Source: Gammaproteobacteria bacterium
Lineage (GTDB): Bacteria; Pseudomonadota; Gammaproteobacteria; UBA6429; Thiohalophilaceae
DNA: 5,668 nucleotides
Direction: 5' to 3'
NCBI GenBank assembly: GCA_024639445.1
Contig: JAHEIJ010000166.1
Location: forward strand, 1 to 5,668
Made by a program: the position numbers and the translations under genes. Below are positions 1 to 5,206 of the stretch, piece by piece; positions within the stretch are counted from its first letter, which is position 1, and each line of letters starts with the position of its first letter. The notes under the pieces were generated by a model that saw only the letters and a list, made by a program, of their open reading frames with translations, was not told the origin of the DNA and searched no databases.

Positions 1-416
1 TGGGCTGAGGTATCGAGCACCACCGGACCACTTTGCACACTCGATTGGGCGACGCCGGCACTGCGGCGTAACAGGGCGCGGACTCGTGCCTGTAGTTCTT
101 CCTGGTGAAAGGGTTTGACCATATAGTCATCGGCACCGGCTTCCAGGCCTTCCACCTTCTCCTGCCAGCGTCCTCGGGCGGTGAGGATCAATACCGGGAA
201 ATCGCGGCCCAGTTCCCGCCATTGTTGAATGACTTCAACCCCGCTCATGATCGGTAAGCCAATATCGACCACGGCCAGATCAAAAGGATACTCCCGTCCC
301 ATGAACAAAGCATCACGGCCATCGGTGGCGGTATCAACGGCATAACCGGTCTGTTGCAACATTTGCTGCAATTGCTCGCGCAGCTCGGTTTCGTCTTCAA
401 CGATCAGGATACGCAT
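1..416 (-). CDS. PhoP/QseB-like response regulator, receiver domain, C-terminus cut by window edge
   Basis: Reading leftward from ATG at 416, the frame stays open to the window edge, giving 138 residues. It is a CheY-like receiver that accepts phosphate from a sensor kinase. Visible landmarks are MRILIVEDE at the N-terminus (acidic pocket E7/D8), phospho-acceptor D51 in VVDIGLP, switch T79 in LILTAR, and K101 in MVKPF. The stretch from T79 onward (TARGRWQEKVEGLEAGADDY) strongly resembles enterobacterial PhoP, and a linker starts after ALLRR near residue 116. The winged-helix DNA-binding domain expected of the OmpR/PhoB family lies outside the window, so family assignment rests on the receiver and linker alone. 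The gene follows a PepSY gene with an 8-bp gap, so the two are probably cotranscribed; a histidine kinase gene would be expected next, beyond position 1. The exact orthology (PhoP, QseB or other) is not settled. Confidence 0.92.
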   Translation of the reverse strand, partial: MRILIVEDETELREQLQQMLQQTGYAVDTATDGRDALFMGREYPFDLAVVDIGLPIMSGVEVIQQWRELGRDFPVLILTARGRWQEKVEGLEAGADDYMVKPFHQEELQARVRALLRRSAGVAQSSVQSGPVVLDTSA

Positions 417-424
417 GGATCGAC

Positions 425-706
425 TTAATTGGCATCCACATACATCACCCGCACACTACCGTTGGGCAGCAGCACCTTGATGCGATGTACCGGTTGCCCC
501 TTACGCTGAATGGTTTCGGCGGTGAGGATTCGGCCTTTGCTTTGCTTTTTAACCCGCGCCACGGCTTCATCGAGCGAGACCCCTTCACGTGCCGCGAGTC
601 GAATCGGTTCATGTTGTGTCGTAAAAGGTGAGGCACTGACTGTGGCTATTGCCGGAGTCAGTAACATCAGCAGTATCAGGTAACGAAGAAACAGTTTGCC
701 GCGCAT
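425..706 (-). CDS. Exported PepSY-domain protein linked to the response regulator
   Basis: This is a 93-residue protein with a clear signal peptide: basic MRGK, hydrophobic core 5-21, and a likely signal peptidase I site after V23-S24-A25. The mature part (about 42-93) looks like one PepSY unit: a helix with GVSLDEAVARVKKQ, then strands including GRILTAETI and VHRIKVLLPNGSVRVMYVD. PepSY domains are known from peptidase propeptides and from small periplasmic proteins encoded beside two-component systems in proteobacteria, where a sensing or inhibitory role is supposed but not shown here. The stop lies 8 bp before the response regulator start, implying one operon and perhaps periplasmic input to the cognate kinase. 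The start was chosen because it gives a complete signal peptide; the ribosome binding site (GGA about 8 nt upstream) is weak. Length is normal for single-PepSY proteins. Confidence 0.82.
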   Translation of the reverse strand: MRGKLFLRYLILLMLLTPAIATVSASPFTTQHEPIRLAAREGVSLDEAVARVKKQSKGRILTAETIQRKGQPVHRIKVLLPNGSVRVMYVDAN

Positions 707-1041
707 AGGGTTTTCCAGGTCATGAATGCGAGTTTTTAGAATAGCGAAGTGGCCGTCATTCGAACAGCCCTGCGCGGCATTGGTTTCGAAGCCAGGTTGG
801 CGGATTGGGCATAGCGGGTCTCCATTTTTCCAGTATCAGAGTAAGAATAGCGGTTGTGAGATGAATGCAACCTGAATGGGGACGTGCGGCTATCAGTCTT
901 GCACTTCGATGATGATCTTGGGGTAACCGTTTATACTCGCTTAGGTCGCCTGACATAGACGGAACAGTGAAACAATTATTGAAATCAGAATGCGTGCCAC
1001 TTACTTGTCTCTCCTGACAAACAACTTGTAACCTGGCGAGA
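707..1041. other. 335-bp intergenic region between moaA and the PepSY gene
   Basis: No convincing gene is seen here. A 66-codon minus-strand frame (956-756) lacks a ribosome binding site, has no recognisable motifs and overlaps the candidate promoter at 844-878, so it is not called. Just past the moaA stop, 1005-1020 forms a 5-bp stem (TTGTC/GACAA) with a 6-nt loop but no following T-run on either strand, so no intrinsic terminator for moaA can be supported. A TATAAA hexamer on the minus strand near 930 has no matching -35. Confidence 0.6.
844..878 (-). promoter_or_regulatory. Candidate PhoP-type operator and promoter for the PepSY-regulator operon
   Basis: On the minus strand the hexamer CATTCA occurs twice (878-873 and 867-862), separated by 5 nt, so the period is 11 bp. 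Exactly 12 nt further comes TATTCT (849-844), a 4/6 match to the -10 consensus, with no good -35 box. OmpR/PhoB-family regulators bind direct repeats of about one helical turn. The known PhoP box also has 6-5-6 geometry and often sits about 12 bp before the -10 in place of the -35. The hexamer differs from the enteric PhoP sequence. Autoregulation by the downstream response regulator is inferred from geometry and position only. The implied leader to the PepSY ATG is about 130 nt. Confidence 0.42.
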
Positions 1042-2025
1042 TCAACCCCCCGTCATTGACATGAAGCGTATGACGGTTTCGGGTTTTTCATTGAATTCGT
1101 GCCGTTCGGGCTTCAGCTCTATGGCCTGAGTGATATGTTGTTTTAGTTCCTCATCACTGATGCCGGTGCGCAGCAAGGGGCGCAGTTCATAACTCTCGTT
1201 CTGGCCGAGACACATATATAAGGTACCGTCCACCGCCAGTCGCACCCGGTTACAGGTATCGCAGAAGTGCTGTGACAGTGGGGTTATGAAGCCAATTCGT
1301 AAAGGCGTACCGGCAACCTGCACATAGCGCGCCGGACCACCGCCGGGCATGGTGGCAGGCAGGAGGTCAAACTTTTTCGCAAGGCTTGTCTTAACCGTGT
1401 TGAGACTGATGAACTGGTCGGTCGCCGAACGACCGGTATCACCGACCGGCATGGTTTCAATGAAGCGCAGGGTAAAATTGTGCTCAATGCAAAACTCCAC
1501 CATGTCCTCGACTTCATCTTCATTTACATCCTTCATCACCACCATATTAATCTTGATGGGGTGAAAGCCGGCGGCCTTGGCCGCCATTAGGCCGTCGAGT
1601 ACCTTATCCAGCTTGCCCTGGGTGATGGCCTTGAAGCGATCCGCGCGGAGTGTATCCAGGCTGGCATTGATGCGGGAAATGCCGGCCTGTTTCAGCTCGA
1701 TGGCGTGTCTGGCCAGGCGGGTTGCATTGGTACTGAGCGACAGGTCTTCGATGCCGGGCAGGCTGGCCAGGCGACTGGCTAATTCGGACAGGTCTTTCCG
1801 CACCAGGGGCTCACCGCCGGTGAGACGAATACGCCGCGTTCCCAGTTCGCCGAAAATACGAATGACGCGCTCGATTTCATCAAAACTGAGCCAGTGTTCC
1901 GGTGTTTCAAAATCCTTGAACCCCTTGGGCATGCAGTAATGGCAGCGTAGGTCACAGCGATCAGTAACCGACAGACGCACGTATTCGATGCGGCGGCCAA
2001 ATCGGTCTGTGAGTGAAGGGGACAT
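1042..2025 (-). CDS. moaA: GTP 3',8-cyclase MoaA (molybdenum cofactor biosynthesis)
   Basis: MoaA is a cytoplasmic radical SAM enzyme that converts GTP to 3',8-cyclo-7,8-dihydro-GTP, the first step of molybdopterin synthesis, before MoaC makes cPMP. The N-terminal SAM-binding cluster motif is CxxxCxxC at C24, C28 and C31 (TDRCDLRCHYCMP), followed by LTGGEPLVRK at 68-77. The second, substrate-side 4Fe-4S cluster has its ligands at C255, C258 and C272 (CxxC-x13-C). The protein ends in the conserved Gly-Gly (MSMTGG), whose tail takes part in catalysis. At 327 residues it is full length. The ATG at 2025 gives the usual MoaA N-terminus (LTDRFGRRIEYVRLSVTDRC); its ribosome binding site is poor. No other moa or mob genes are adjacent. 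A consensus -10 box about 50 bp upstream suggests transcription on its own. Confidence 0.97.
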   Translation of the reverse strand: MSPSLTDRFGRRIEYVRLSVTDRCDLRCHYCMPKGFKDFETPEHWLSFDEIERVIRIFGELGTRRIRLTGGEPLVRKDLSELASRLASLPGIEDLSLSTNATRLARHAIELKQAGISRINASLDTLRADRFKAITQGKLDKVLDGLMAAKAAGFHPIKINMVVMKDVNEDEVEDMVEFCIEHNFTLRFIETMPVGDTGRSATDQFISLNTVKTSLAKKFDLLPATMPGGGPARYVQVAGTPLRIGFITPLSQHFCDTCNRVRLAVDGTLYMCLGQNESYELRPLLRTGISDEELKQHITQAIELKPERHEFNEKPETVIRFMSMTGG

Positions 2026-2073
2026 GGGATCGGAATCTGAGCCAGTGCAAAAGCGATTAAGAACGTGTGGGCC

Positions 2074-2101
2074 ATTATAAAGGAAAAGCCGGTCGACAAA
2101 A
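2074..2101 (-). promoter_or_regulatory. Candidate sigma-70 promoter of moaA
   Basis: On the minus strand a perfect TATAAT (2079-2074) lies 48 nt before the moaA ATG. A weaker -35 candidate, TTTTGT (2101-2096), is 16 nt upstream; TTGTCG at 14 nt is the alternative. Transcription would start near 2067, leaving a leader of about 42 nt. If this is the main start, the hairpin cluster at 2116-2177 lies upstream of the transcript rather than within it. Confidence 0.5.
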
Positions 2102-2115
2102 CCAGTGATTGCTGT

Positions 2116-2150
2116 GGGTATTGGGGGGTATTGGCGATACCCCGATCGGG
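2116..2150. repeat. Tandem GGGTATTGG repeat overlapping two alternative inverted repeats
   Basis: GGGTATTGG occurs at 2116-2124 and again at 2126-2134. GGGGTAT (2125-2131) can pair with ATACCCC (2137-2143) around a 5-nt loop, while CCCGATCGGG (2141-2150) is a perfect 10-bp palindrome sharing bases 2141-2143 with that stem. The two pairings therefore exclude each other. Function is unknown; it lies between the FHA gene and the moaA promoter. Confidence 0.5.
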
Positions 2151-2153
2151 TTA

Positions 2154-2177
2154 GACGTGCTGAAACTGCAGCACGTC
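2154..2177. repeat. Perfect 9-bp stem-loop between FHA gene and moaA
   Basis: GACGTGCTG (2154-2162) and CAGCACGTC (2169-2177) form a perfect 9-bp inverted repeat with a 6-nt loop. It lies 47 bp past the FHA stop on that gene's strand. It has the stability of a terminator stem but no T-run follows on either strand, so it may be a transcript-end stabiliser, a protein-binding dyad or part of a dispersed intergenic repeat. Confidence 0.5.
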
Positions 2178-2224
2178 GTTAACGGGGTAACCTAATTTAA
2201 ATGGTATGTAGAGTATGCAGGGAT

Positions 2225-2641
2225 TCAGCGCAGGTTATTCAGCCGGCGGCTGAAGGATAGCTTGCTGCTGCTATGGCTCTCTTCGATTTCCTGGGTATGG
2301 TCTTCCGGTTTATCCACGCCTTCGACAACTTCATGTTCTTCGCATACAAACCGGAACATCTGTTGGCCGATGTAAATCATATCATTACAATGCAGTTGCA
2401 TTCGGTTGACTTGTTTCTTGTTGACGTAGGTGTGGTTGGTACTGCCGAGATCCCGCAGGAAGAATTCGCAATCGCCGTTTTGATTGGCTTTGACTTCGAT
2501 GATGGCGTGTTGCTTGCTGGTAAAGTTATCCAGAATACAGATGTCATTATCGTCCGCGCAACGGCCGAGGCGAATAATCGGCTTATCGATCTTGAATCGA
2601 ATGGTGGGGCTACCATCCGCGTACTGCACCAAGTCAGCCAC
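2225..2641 (-). CDS. Stand-alone FHA-domain phosphothreonine-binding protein
   Basis: This 138-residue cytoplasmic protein is almost entirely one forkhead-associated domain. The family signature is complete: IRLGR (G26, R27), TSKQHAII (S42, H45) and LRDLGSTNHTYVN (62-74, with S67, T68, N69). These are the residues that form the phosphothreonine pocket in FHA proteins. After the last strand (about residue 100) comes an acidic, Ser/His/Glu-rich tail (EEHEVVEGVDKPEDHTQEI) ending in a basic segment (SFSRRLNNLR). There is no fused kinase, secretion or cyclase domain, so it probably acts as an adaptor for a Ser/Thr-phosphorylated partner encoded elsewhere; the pathway is not shown. The start is GTG, chosen because AGGAG lies 6 nt upstream. 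It sits 199 bp before moaA on the same strand and diverges from the cytochrome gene on the other side. Confidence 0.88.
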   Translation of the reverse strand: MADLVQYADGSPTIRFKIDKPIIRLGRCADDNDICILDNFTSKQHAIIEVKANQNGDCEFFLRDLGSTNHTYVNKKQVNRMQLHCNDMIYIGQQMFRFVCEEHEVVEGVDKPEDHTQEIEESHSSSKLSFSRRLNNLR

Positions 2642-2647
2642 GATTTA

Positions 2648-2652
2648 CTCCT
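2648..2652 (-). promoter_or_regulatory. Strong ribosome binding site fixing the GTG start of the FHA gene
   Basis: AGGAG on the minus strand ends 6 nt before GTG at 2641-2639. No ATG in this frame gives a complete FHA first strand with such a site, so the GTG start is well supported. Confidence 0.75.
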
Positions 2653-2655
2653 GCT

Positions 2656-2668
2656 ACGATTTAATCGT
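2656..2668. repeat. 13-bp perfect dyad just upstream of the FHA ribosome binding site
   Basis: ACGATT-T-AATCGT is a perfect inverted repeat with a single central base, 3 bp upstream of the AGGAG on the minus strand. Its position in the 5' leader would suit a repressor operator or a site that affects translation, but no known regulator can be assigned. Confidence 0.4.
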
Positions 2669-2673
2669 TTGCA

Positions 2674-2695
2674 ATGTAATACTTTCGTATGTAAT
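2674..2695. repeat. Direct repeat ATGTAAT x2 in the FHA upstream region
   Basis: ATGTAAT occurs at 2674-2680 and 2689-2695, with an 8-nt spacer (period 15 bp). Between and partly over them, ATAC/GTAT forms a small inverted repeat around TTTC. The sequence is AT-rich and lies where the FHA promoter is expected; no clear -35/-10 pair could be fixed. Confidence 0.35.
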
Positions 2696-2833
2696 TCATA
2701 TACCTTTCAGGATTTGAAGTACAGAGGTGACCAAATTGCCAGCTAGAATTTGTGAAGTCGTTCACATAAAATTTGCGCAGTATGTACGGTATATCCGAGG
2801 GTTTTGTTTGGTTTAAGCCGTTGAAAAGTAGAG

Positions 2834-2865
2834 GGATTTAATCGGTCTTTCAGCCCGAAAAATCC
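2834..2865. repeat. Imperfect stem-loop in the cytochrome gene upstream region
   Basis: GGATTT (2834-2839) pairs with AAATCC (2860-2865), and TCGG (2842-2845) with CCGA (2855-2858), giving 10 bp broken by a 2x1 internal loop and closed by a 9-nt loop. There is no T-run after it on either strand, so it is not an intrinsic terminator. Role unknown. Confidence 0.4.
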
Positions 2866-3020
2866 GAACTGGACAGTTGGTTTTATGTTGAAATATAGCT
2901 GTTAGCTTGCAGGAGTGAACGAGTAGCAGAACGAGCCTGTCAACTTGACTCAGGTTGTGTCGGATAGAGTAGAGTTAACTTTATGCAATACTTGATGTTA
3001 GATAACAGTGAGTATTAATA

Positions 3021-3716
3021 ATGTCTGGTCGAGGCAAAATAACACACGGTTTGATATCACGTAAGGTGCTTTTGGGAGCCACTGTTGGTACTTCTTTATT
3101 TTTTATGATCATGGGCGCAGTCCTCTGGGGCGGCTTTAATACGGCCATGGAGGCAACGAATTCGCTGGAGTTCTGCATCTCTTGCCATGAAATGGAAGAG
3201 CATTTGTACCGCGATTACACCAAGACGATTCATTTCAGCAACGGGGCGGGGGTGCGTGCGACCTGTGCTGACTGCCATATCCCAAAGCCATGGATTCACA
3301 AAGTGGCGCGCAAGATCCAGTCCTCCAGAGAACTGTTTCATAAAATGCTTGGCAGCATCGATACGCCCGAGAAATTTGAGGCCAGGCGCTTGCAGCTGGC
3401 ACGCAAAGTCTGGAAGGATATGAAGGCGACAAACTCGCGCGAGTGTCGCAATTGTCACGATTTCAAAACAATGAACCCGAACAGGCAACGGTCGTTTGCA
3501 CGTCAGCAACACATTAGTGCCATGAAGGTAGGCAATACCTGTATCGACTGTCATAAGGGGATTGCCCATGTGGTACCGTTTGCTGAAATTGACTATGATG
3601 AGATGGAACAACTGGAGGCGCCGGATCCGTCGCTGGTCATTCCGCTCCCGCCACAGTGGCAGGCCTTTGTTGATAAACAGGCTGCGGATAAAGCAGCGAA
3701 AAAAACAGCCCGTTAG
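3021..3716 (+). CDS. napC: NapC/NirT-family tetrahaem c-type cytochrome (membrane quinol dehydrogenase)
   Basis: Proteins of this family oxidise quinols in the inner membrane and pass electrons to periplasmic reductases such as NapAB, cytochrome cd1 or NrfA. An N-terminal anchor (about 16-38) follows a short basic cytoplasmic tail, and the rest is periplasmic. Four haem motifs are present: CISCH 52-56, CADCH 82-86, CRNCH 142-146 and CIDCH 174-178. The first continues as CxxCHxM (M58), typical of the NapC/NrfH group, and the last is followed by KGIAH (H183). At 231 residues it is a little longer than enteric NapC (about 200), owing to a Pro-rich then Lys/Ala-rich tail after H183. The ATG is the first possible start, since a TGA lies in frame at 3009-3011; the ribosome binding site is weak. 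It precedes ccmA, as napC does in enteric nap-ccm loci, but no other nap genes are here, so NirT- or CymA-like use with another reductase is equally possible. Confidence 0.88.
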   Translation: MSGRGKITHGLISRKVLLGATVGTSLFFMIMGAVLWGGFNTAMEATNSLEFCISCHEMEEHLYRDYTKTIHFSNGAGVRATCADCHIPKPWIHKVARKIQSSRELFHKMLGSIDTPEKFEARRLQLARKVWKDMKATNSRECRNCHDFKTMNPNRQRSFARQQHISAMKVGNTCIDCHKGIAHVVPFAEIDYDEMEQLEAPDPSLVIPLPPQWQAFVDKQAADKAAKKTAR

Positions 3717-3787
3717 TAACCACGCTAATATTTGTCCGGGGGGACGCGGCTTTTTTCTGGTGATGGCGGCAAATGTTGTTGATTGCA

Positions 3788-3809
3788 GCTAGCCGGAATT
3801 TCCGTTAGC
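3788..3809 (+). repeat. Imperfect stem-loop in the napC-ccmA gap
   Basis: GCTA/TAGC and CGGA/TCCG pair around a 3-nt loop, with a G-T wobble and one bulged C. It lies in the 176-bp gap between the cytochrome stop and ccmA. It is followed by CTCAGCTCC rather than a T-run, so it is not a standard terminator; it may mark a processing or stability element between two expression units. Confidence 0.3.
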
Positions 3810-3892
3810 CTCAGCTCCTTATGTCTAATCCAATTGAATACTTCTTGGCGCTCTTGTGTCAGGGCTTTATCACGGTTTCACCCTGATCCCTC

Positions 3893-4528
3893 ATGCTGGA
3901 AGTCAGTAATCTTGAATGTATCCGTGGTGACCGTCGCCTGTTTAGCGAGCTGAACTTTGACATCTCCGCTGGCGAGCTGCTGCATCTGCACGGCCATAAC
4001 GGCAGCGGCAAAACCACCCTGTTGCGGACCATTTGCGGCCTGATTACCCCGACGGAAGGGGAAGTGCGCTGGCAGGGTGAAAACGTCCGCCGCCAGCGGG
4101 ACGAATTTGCCCGCGAGCTGGTGTATATCGGGCACAAGAACGCGATCAAGGCCGATCTGACCGGCACGGAAAATCTGCGCATCGCCTGTCAGCTGGATGG
4201 CGCACCGGTGTCGGAGAAACAGGCCTGGGATGCCCTGGAACGACTGGGACTGCGTGGCCATGAGGACCTGCCGGTGCGGGTGTTGTCGCAGGGCCAGAAA
4301 AAACGTGTGACGCTGGCGCGCTTGCTGTTAAGCAAGTCACCCCTGTGGATCCTCGATGAGCCCTTTACTGCGCTGGACAAGGCCGCCGTCAGCTACCTAC
4401 AAACAGTGATTCAGGAGCATGTGGATGCAGGCGGCATGGTGATATTGACCACGCACCAGGAAGTGGCCCTGACTCGTGGGCAGGTGAAACAACTCGGTCT
4501 GGGATGGAAGCGAGACGGCGATGTTTGA
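3893..4528 (+). CDS. ccmA: Cytochrome c maturation ABC transporter ATPase CcmA
   Basis: CcmA is the cytoplasmic ATPase of the CcmABCD complex, which uses ATP hydrolysis to release haem-loaded CcmE during System I cytochrome c maturation. All ABC elements are visible: Walker A GHNGSGKTT (34-42), the signature LSQGQKKR (131-138; CcmA characteristically has Q where many ABC proteins have G), Walker B LWILDEP (151-157) with catalytic E156, a D-loop at A160-L161-D162, and switch H188 in LTTH. At 211 residues it is full length for CcmA (about 205-215). The ATG at 3893 is the first usable start because TGA lies in frame at 3884-3886; no Shine-Dalgarno sequence precedes it. A weak promoter-like pair (TTGGCG at 3845, TATCAC at 3868, 17-bp spacing) lies just upstream. 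The 3' end overlaps ccmB by 8 bp, indicating translational coupling. Confidence 0.97.
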   Translation: MLEVSNLECIRGDRRLFSELNFDISAGELLHLHGHNGSGKTTLLRTICGLITPTEGEVRWQGENVRRQRDEFARELVYIGHKNAIKADLTGTENLRIACQLDGAPVSEKQAWDALERLGLRGHEDLPVRVLSQGQKKRVTLARLLLSKSPLWILDEPFTALDKAAVSYLQTVIQEHVDAGGMVILTTHQEVALTRGQVKQLGLGWKRDGDV

Positions 4529-5189
4529 GATCATTCGAACCATTGTTATGCGCGATCTCACGCTGGCCATGCGGCGGCGCTCGGATGTCATGACCACCCT
4601 GTTTTTCTTTGTGATTGTGGTCAGCCTGTTCCCCCTTGGTATCGGGCCGGAACTGGATACACTACGCATGATCGCGCCGGGGGTGTTCTGGGTAGCGGCC
4701 TTGCTGGCTTCCATGCTGGCGCTGGAGAAACTGTTTGCCGCCGACTTTGAGGACGGCACCCTGGAGCAAATGCTGTTAACGCCGCAGCCCGTATTTGTCC
4801 TTGTGATGGCCAAGGTCTTTGCCCACTGGTTAATTACCGGTGTGCCGCTGGTGCTGCTTTCTCCCCTGCTTGGGTTACAATACGACCTTGCTGCCGAAAC
4901 TTTAGGTGTGTTGCTGTTGTCTTTGTTACTGGGTACTCCGACACTGAGTTTAATCGGTGCGATTGGTGCGGCACTGACACTCGGATTACGCGGTGGCGGG
5001 GTACTGGTCTCCCTACTGGTGTTGCCATTGTATATACCTGTGCTGATCTTTGGTGCCGGCGCGGTGGAAGCCAATGTATCCGGCCTGGGGGAAACGGGAC
5101 ATTTATTGATGCTCGGTGCGATGTTGTTGCTGGCCCTGGTGGCGGCACCCGTGGCAACATCGGCTGCCTTGAGAATATCAGCTGAATAA
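4521..5189 (+). CDS. ccmB: Cytochrome c maturation permease CcmB
   Basis: CcmB is the integral membrane partner of CcmA. The 222-residue protein is full length and has the family's six-helix pattern: a basic amphipathic N-terminus (MRDLTLAMRRRSD), then hydrophobic segments at roughly 24-42, 50-68, 95-120, 128-155, 160-180 and 195-215. The stretch LEKLFAADFEDGTLEQMLL between helices 2 and 3 and the G/P-rich middle (LLGTPTLSLIGAIGAALTLG) are typical of CcmB. The start overlaps the ccmA stop (ATGTTTGA), so its translation is probably coupled to ccmA, which explains the weak ribosome binding site. It is followed after 17 bp by ccmC. Its substrate is unsettled in the literature: haem itself appears to be delivered by CcmC, with CcmAB driving release of holo-CcmE. 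Confidence 0.96.
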   Translation: MFEIIRTIVMRDLTLAMRRRSDVMTTLFFFVIVVSLFPLGIGPELDTLRMIAPGVFWVAALLASMLALEKLFAADFEDGTLEQMLLTPQPVFVLVMAKVFAHWLITGVPLVLLSPLLGLQYDLAAETLGVLLLSLLLGTPTLSLIGAIGAALTLGLRGGGVLVSLLVLPLYIPVLIFGAGAVEANVSGLGETGHLLMLGAMLLLALVAAPVATSAALRISAE

Positions 5190-5206
5190 GGTTAAACAGG
5201 TTTGAA

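Larger units (their letters stand above)
2642..3020. other. 379-bp divergent intergenic region between FHA gene and tetrahaem cytochrome gene
   Basis: The region must carry promoters for both outward-facing genes but no gene is called inside it. On the plus strand TTGACT (2945-2950) is a good -35-like box, but its candidate -10 boxes (TAGAGT at 2965 and 2970) have spacings of 14 and 19, so the promoter is uncertain. No convincing FNR/Anr site (TTGAT-N4-ATCAA) was found, although the cytochrome would suit oxygen control. Separate entries cover the dyad, the direct repeat and the hairpin within it. Confidence 0.6.

Noticed and set aside
756..956. 66-codon minus-strand frame in the gap between moaA and the PepSY gene
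   Set aside because: It has no ribosome binding site and no recognisable domain, and it overlaps the candidate promoter and operator at 844-878; it looks like chance.
1005..1020. Small inverted repeat TTGTC/GACAA after moaA as a terminator
   Set aside because: Only 5 bp, AT-containing, and not followed by T-runs on either strand.
1577..1939. 120-codon plus-strand frame inside moaA
   Set aside because: It is a Ser/Arg-rich shadow of a fully conserved moaA.
2026..2224. Moco riboswitch in front of moaA
   Set aside because: The consensus -10 lies downstream of the hairpins, leaving a leader of only about 42 nt, and the conserved Moco RNA segments are not recognisable.
2273..2746. 157-codon plus-strand frame antisense to the FHA gene
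   Set aside because: The FHA signature residues and a strong ribosome binding site support the minus strand; the plus frame shows no domain.
2993..3006. FNR/Anr site TTGATGTTAGATAA before the cytochrome start
   Set aside because: Only the left half matches; the right half departs from ATCAA, and the position next to the start codon is unsuitable for activation.
3734..3756. Terminator-like GTCC-GGGG-GGAC stem followed by a 6-T run after the cytochrome gene
   Set aside because: The stem is only 4 bp and is separated from the T-run by 5 bases; too weak to call a terminator, though some transcript ending here cannot be excluded.
4397..5074. 225-codon open frame antisense to ccmA/ccmB
   Set aside because: Its Ser/Thr/Asn-rich translation is the typical shadow of a Leu/Val-rich membrane protein gene on the other strand; ccmB is unmistakable there.
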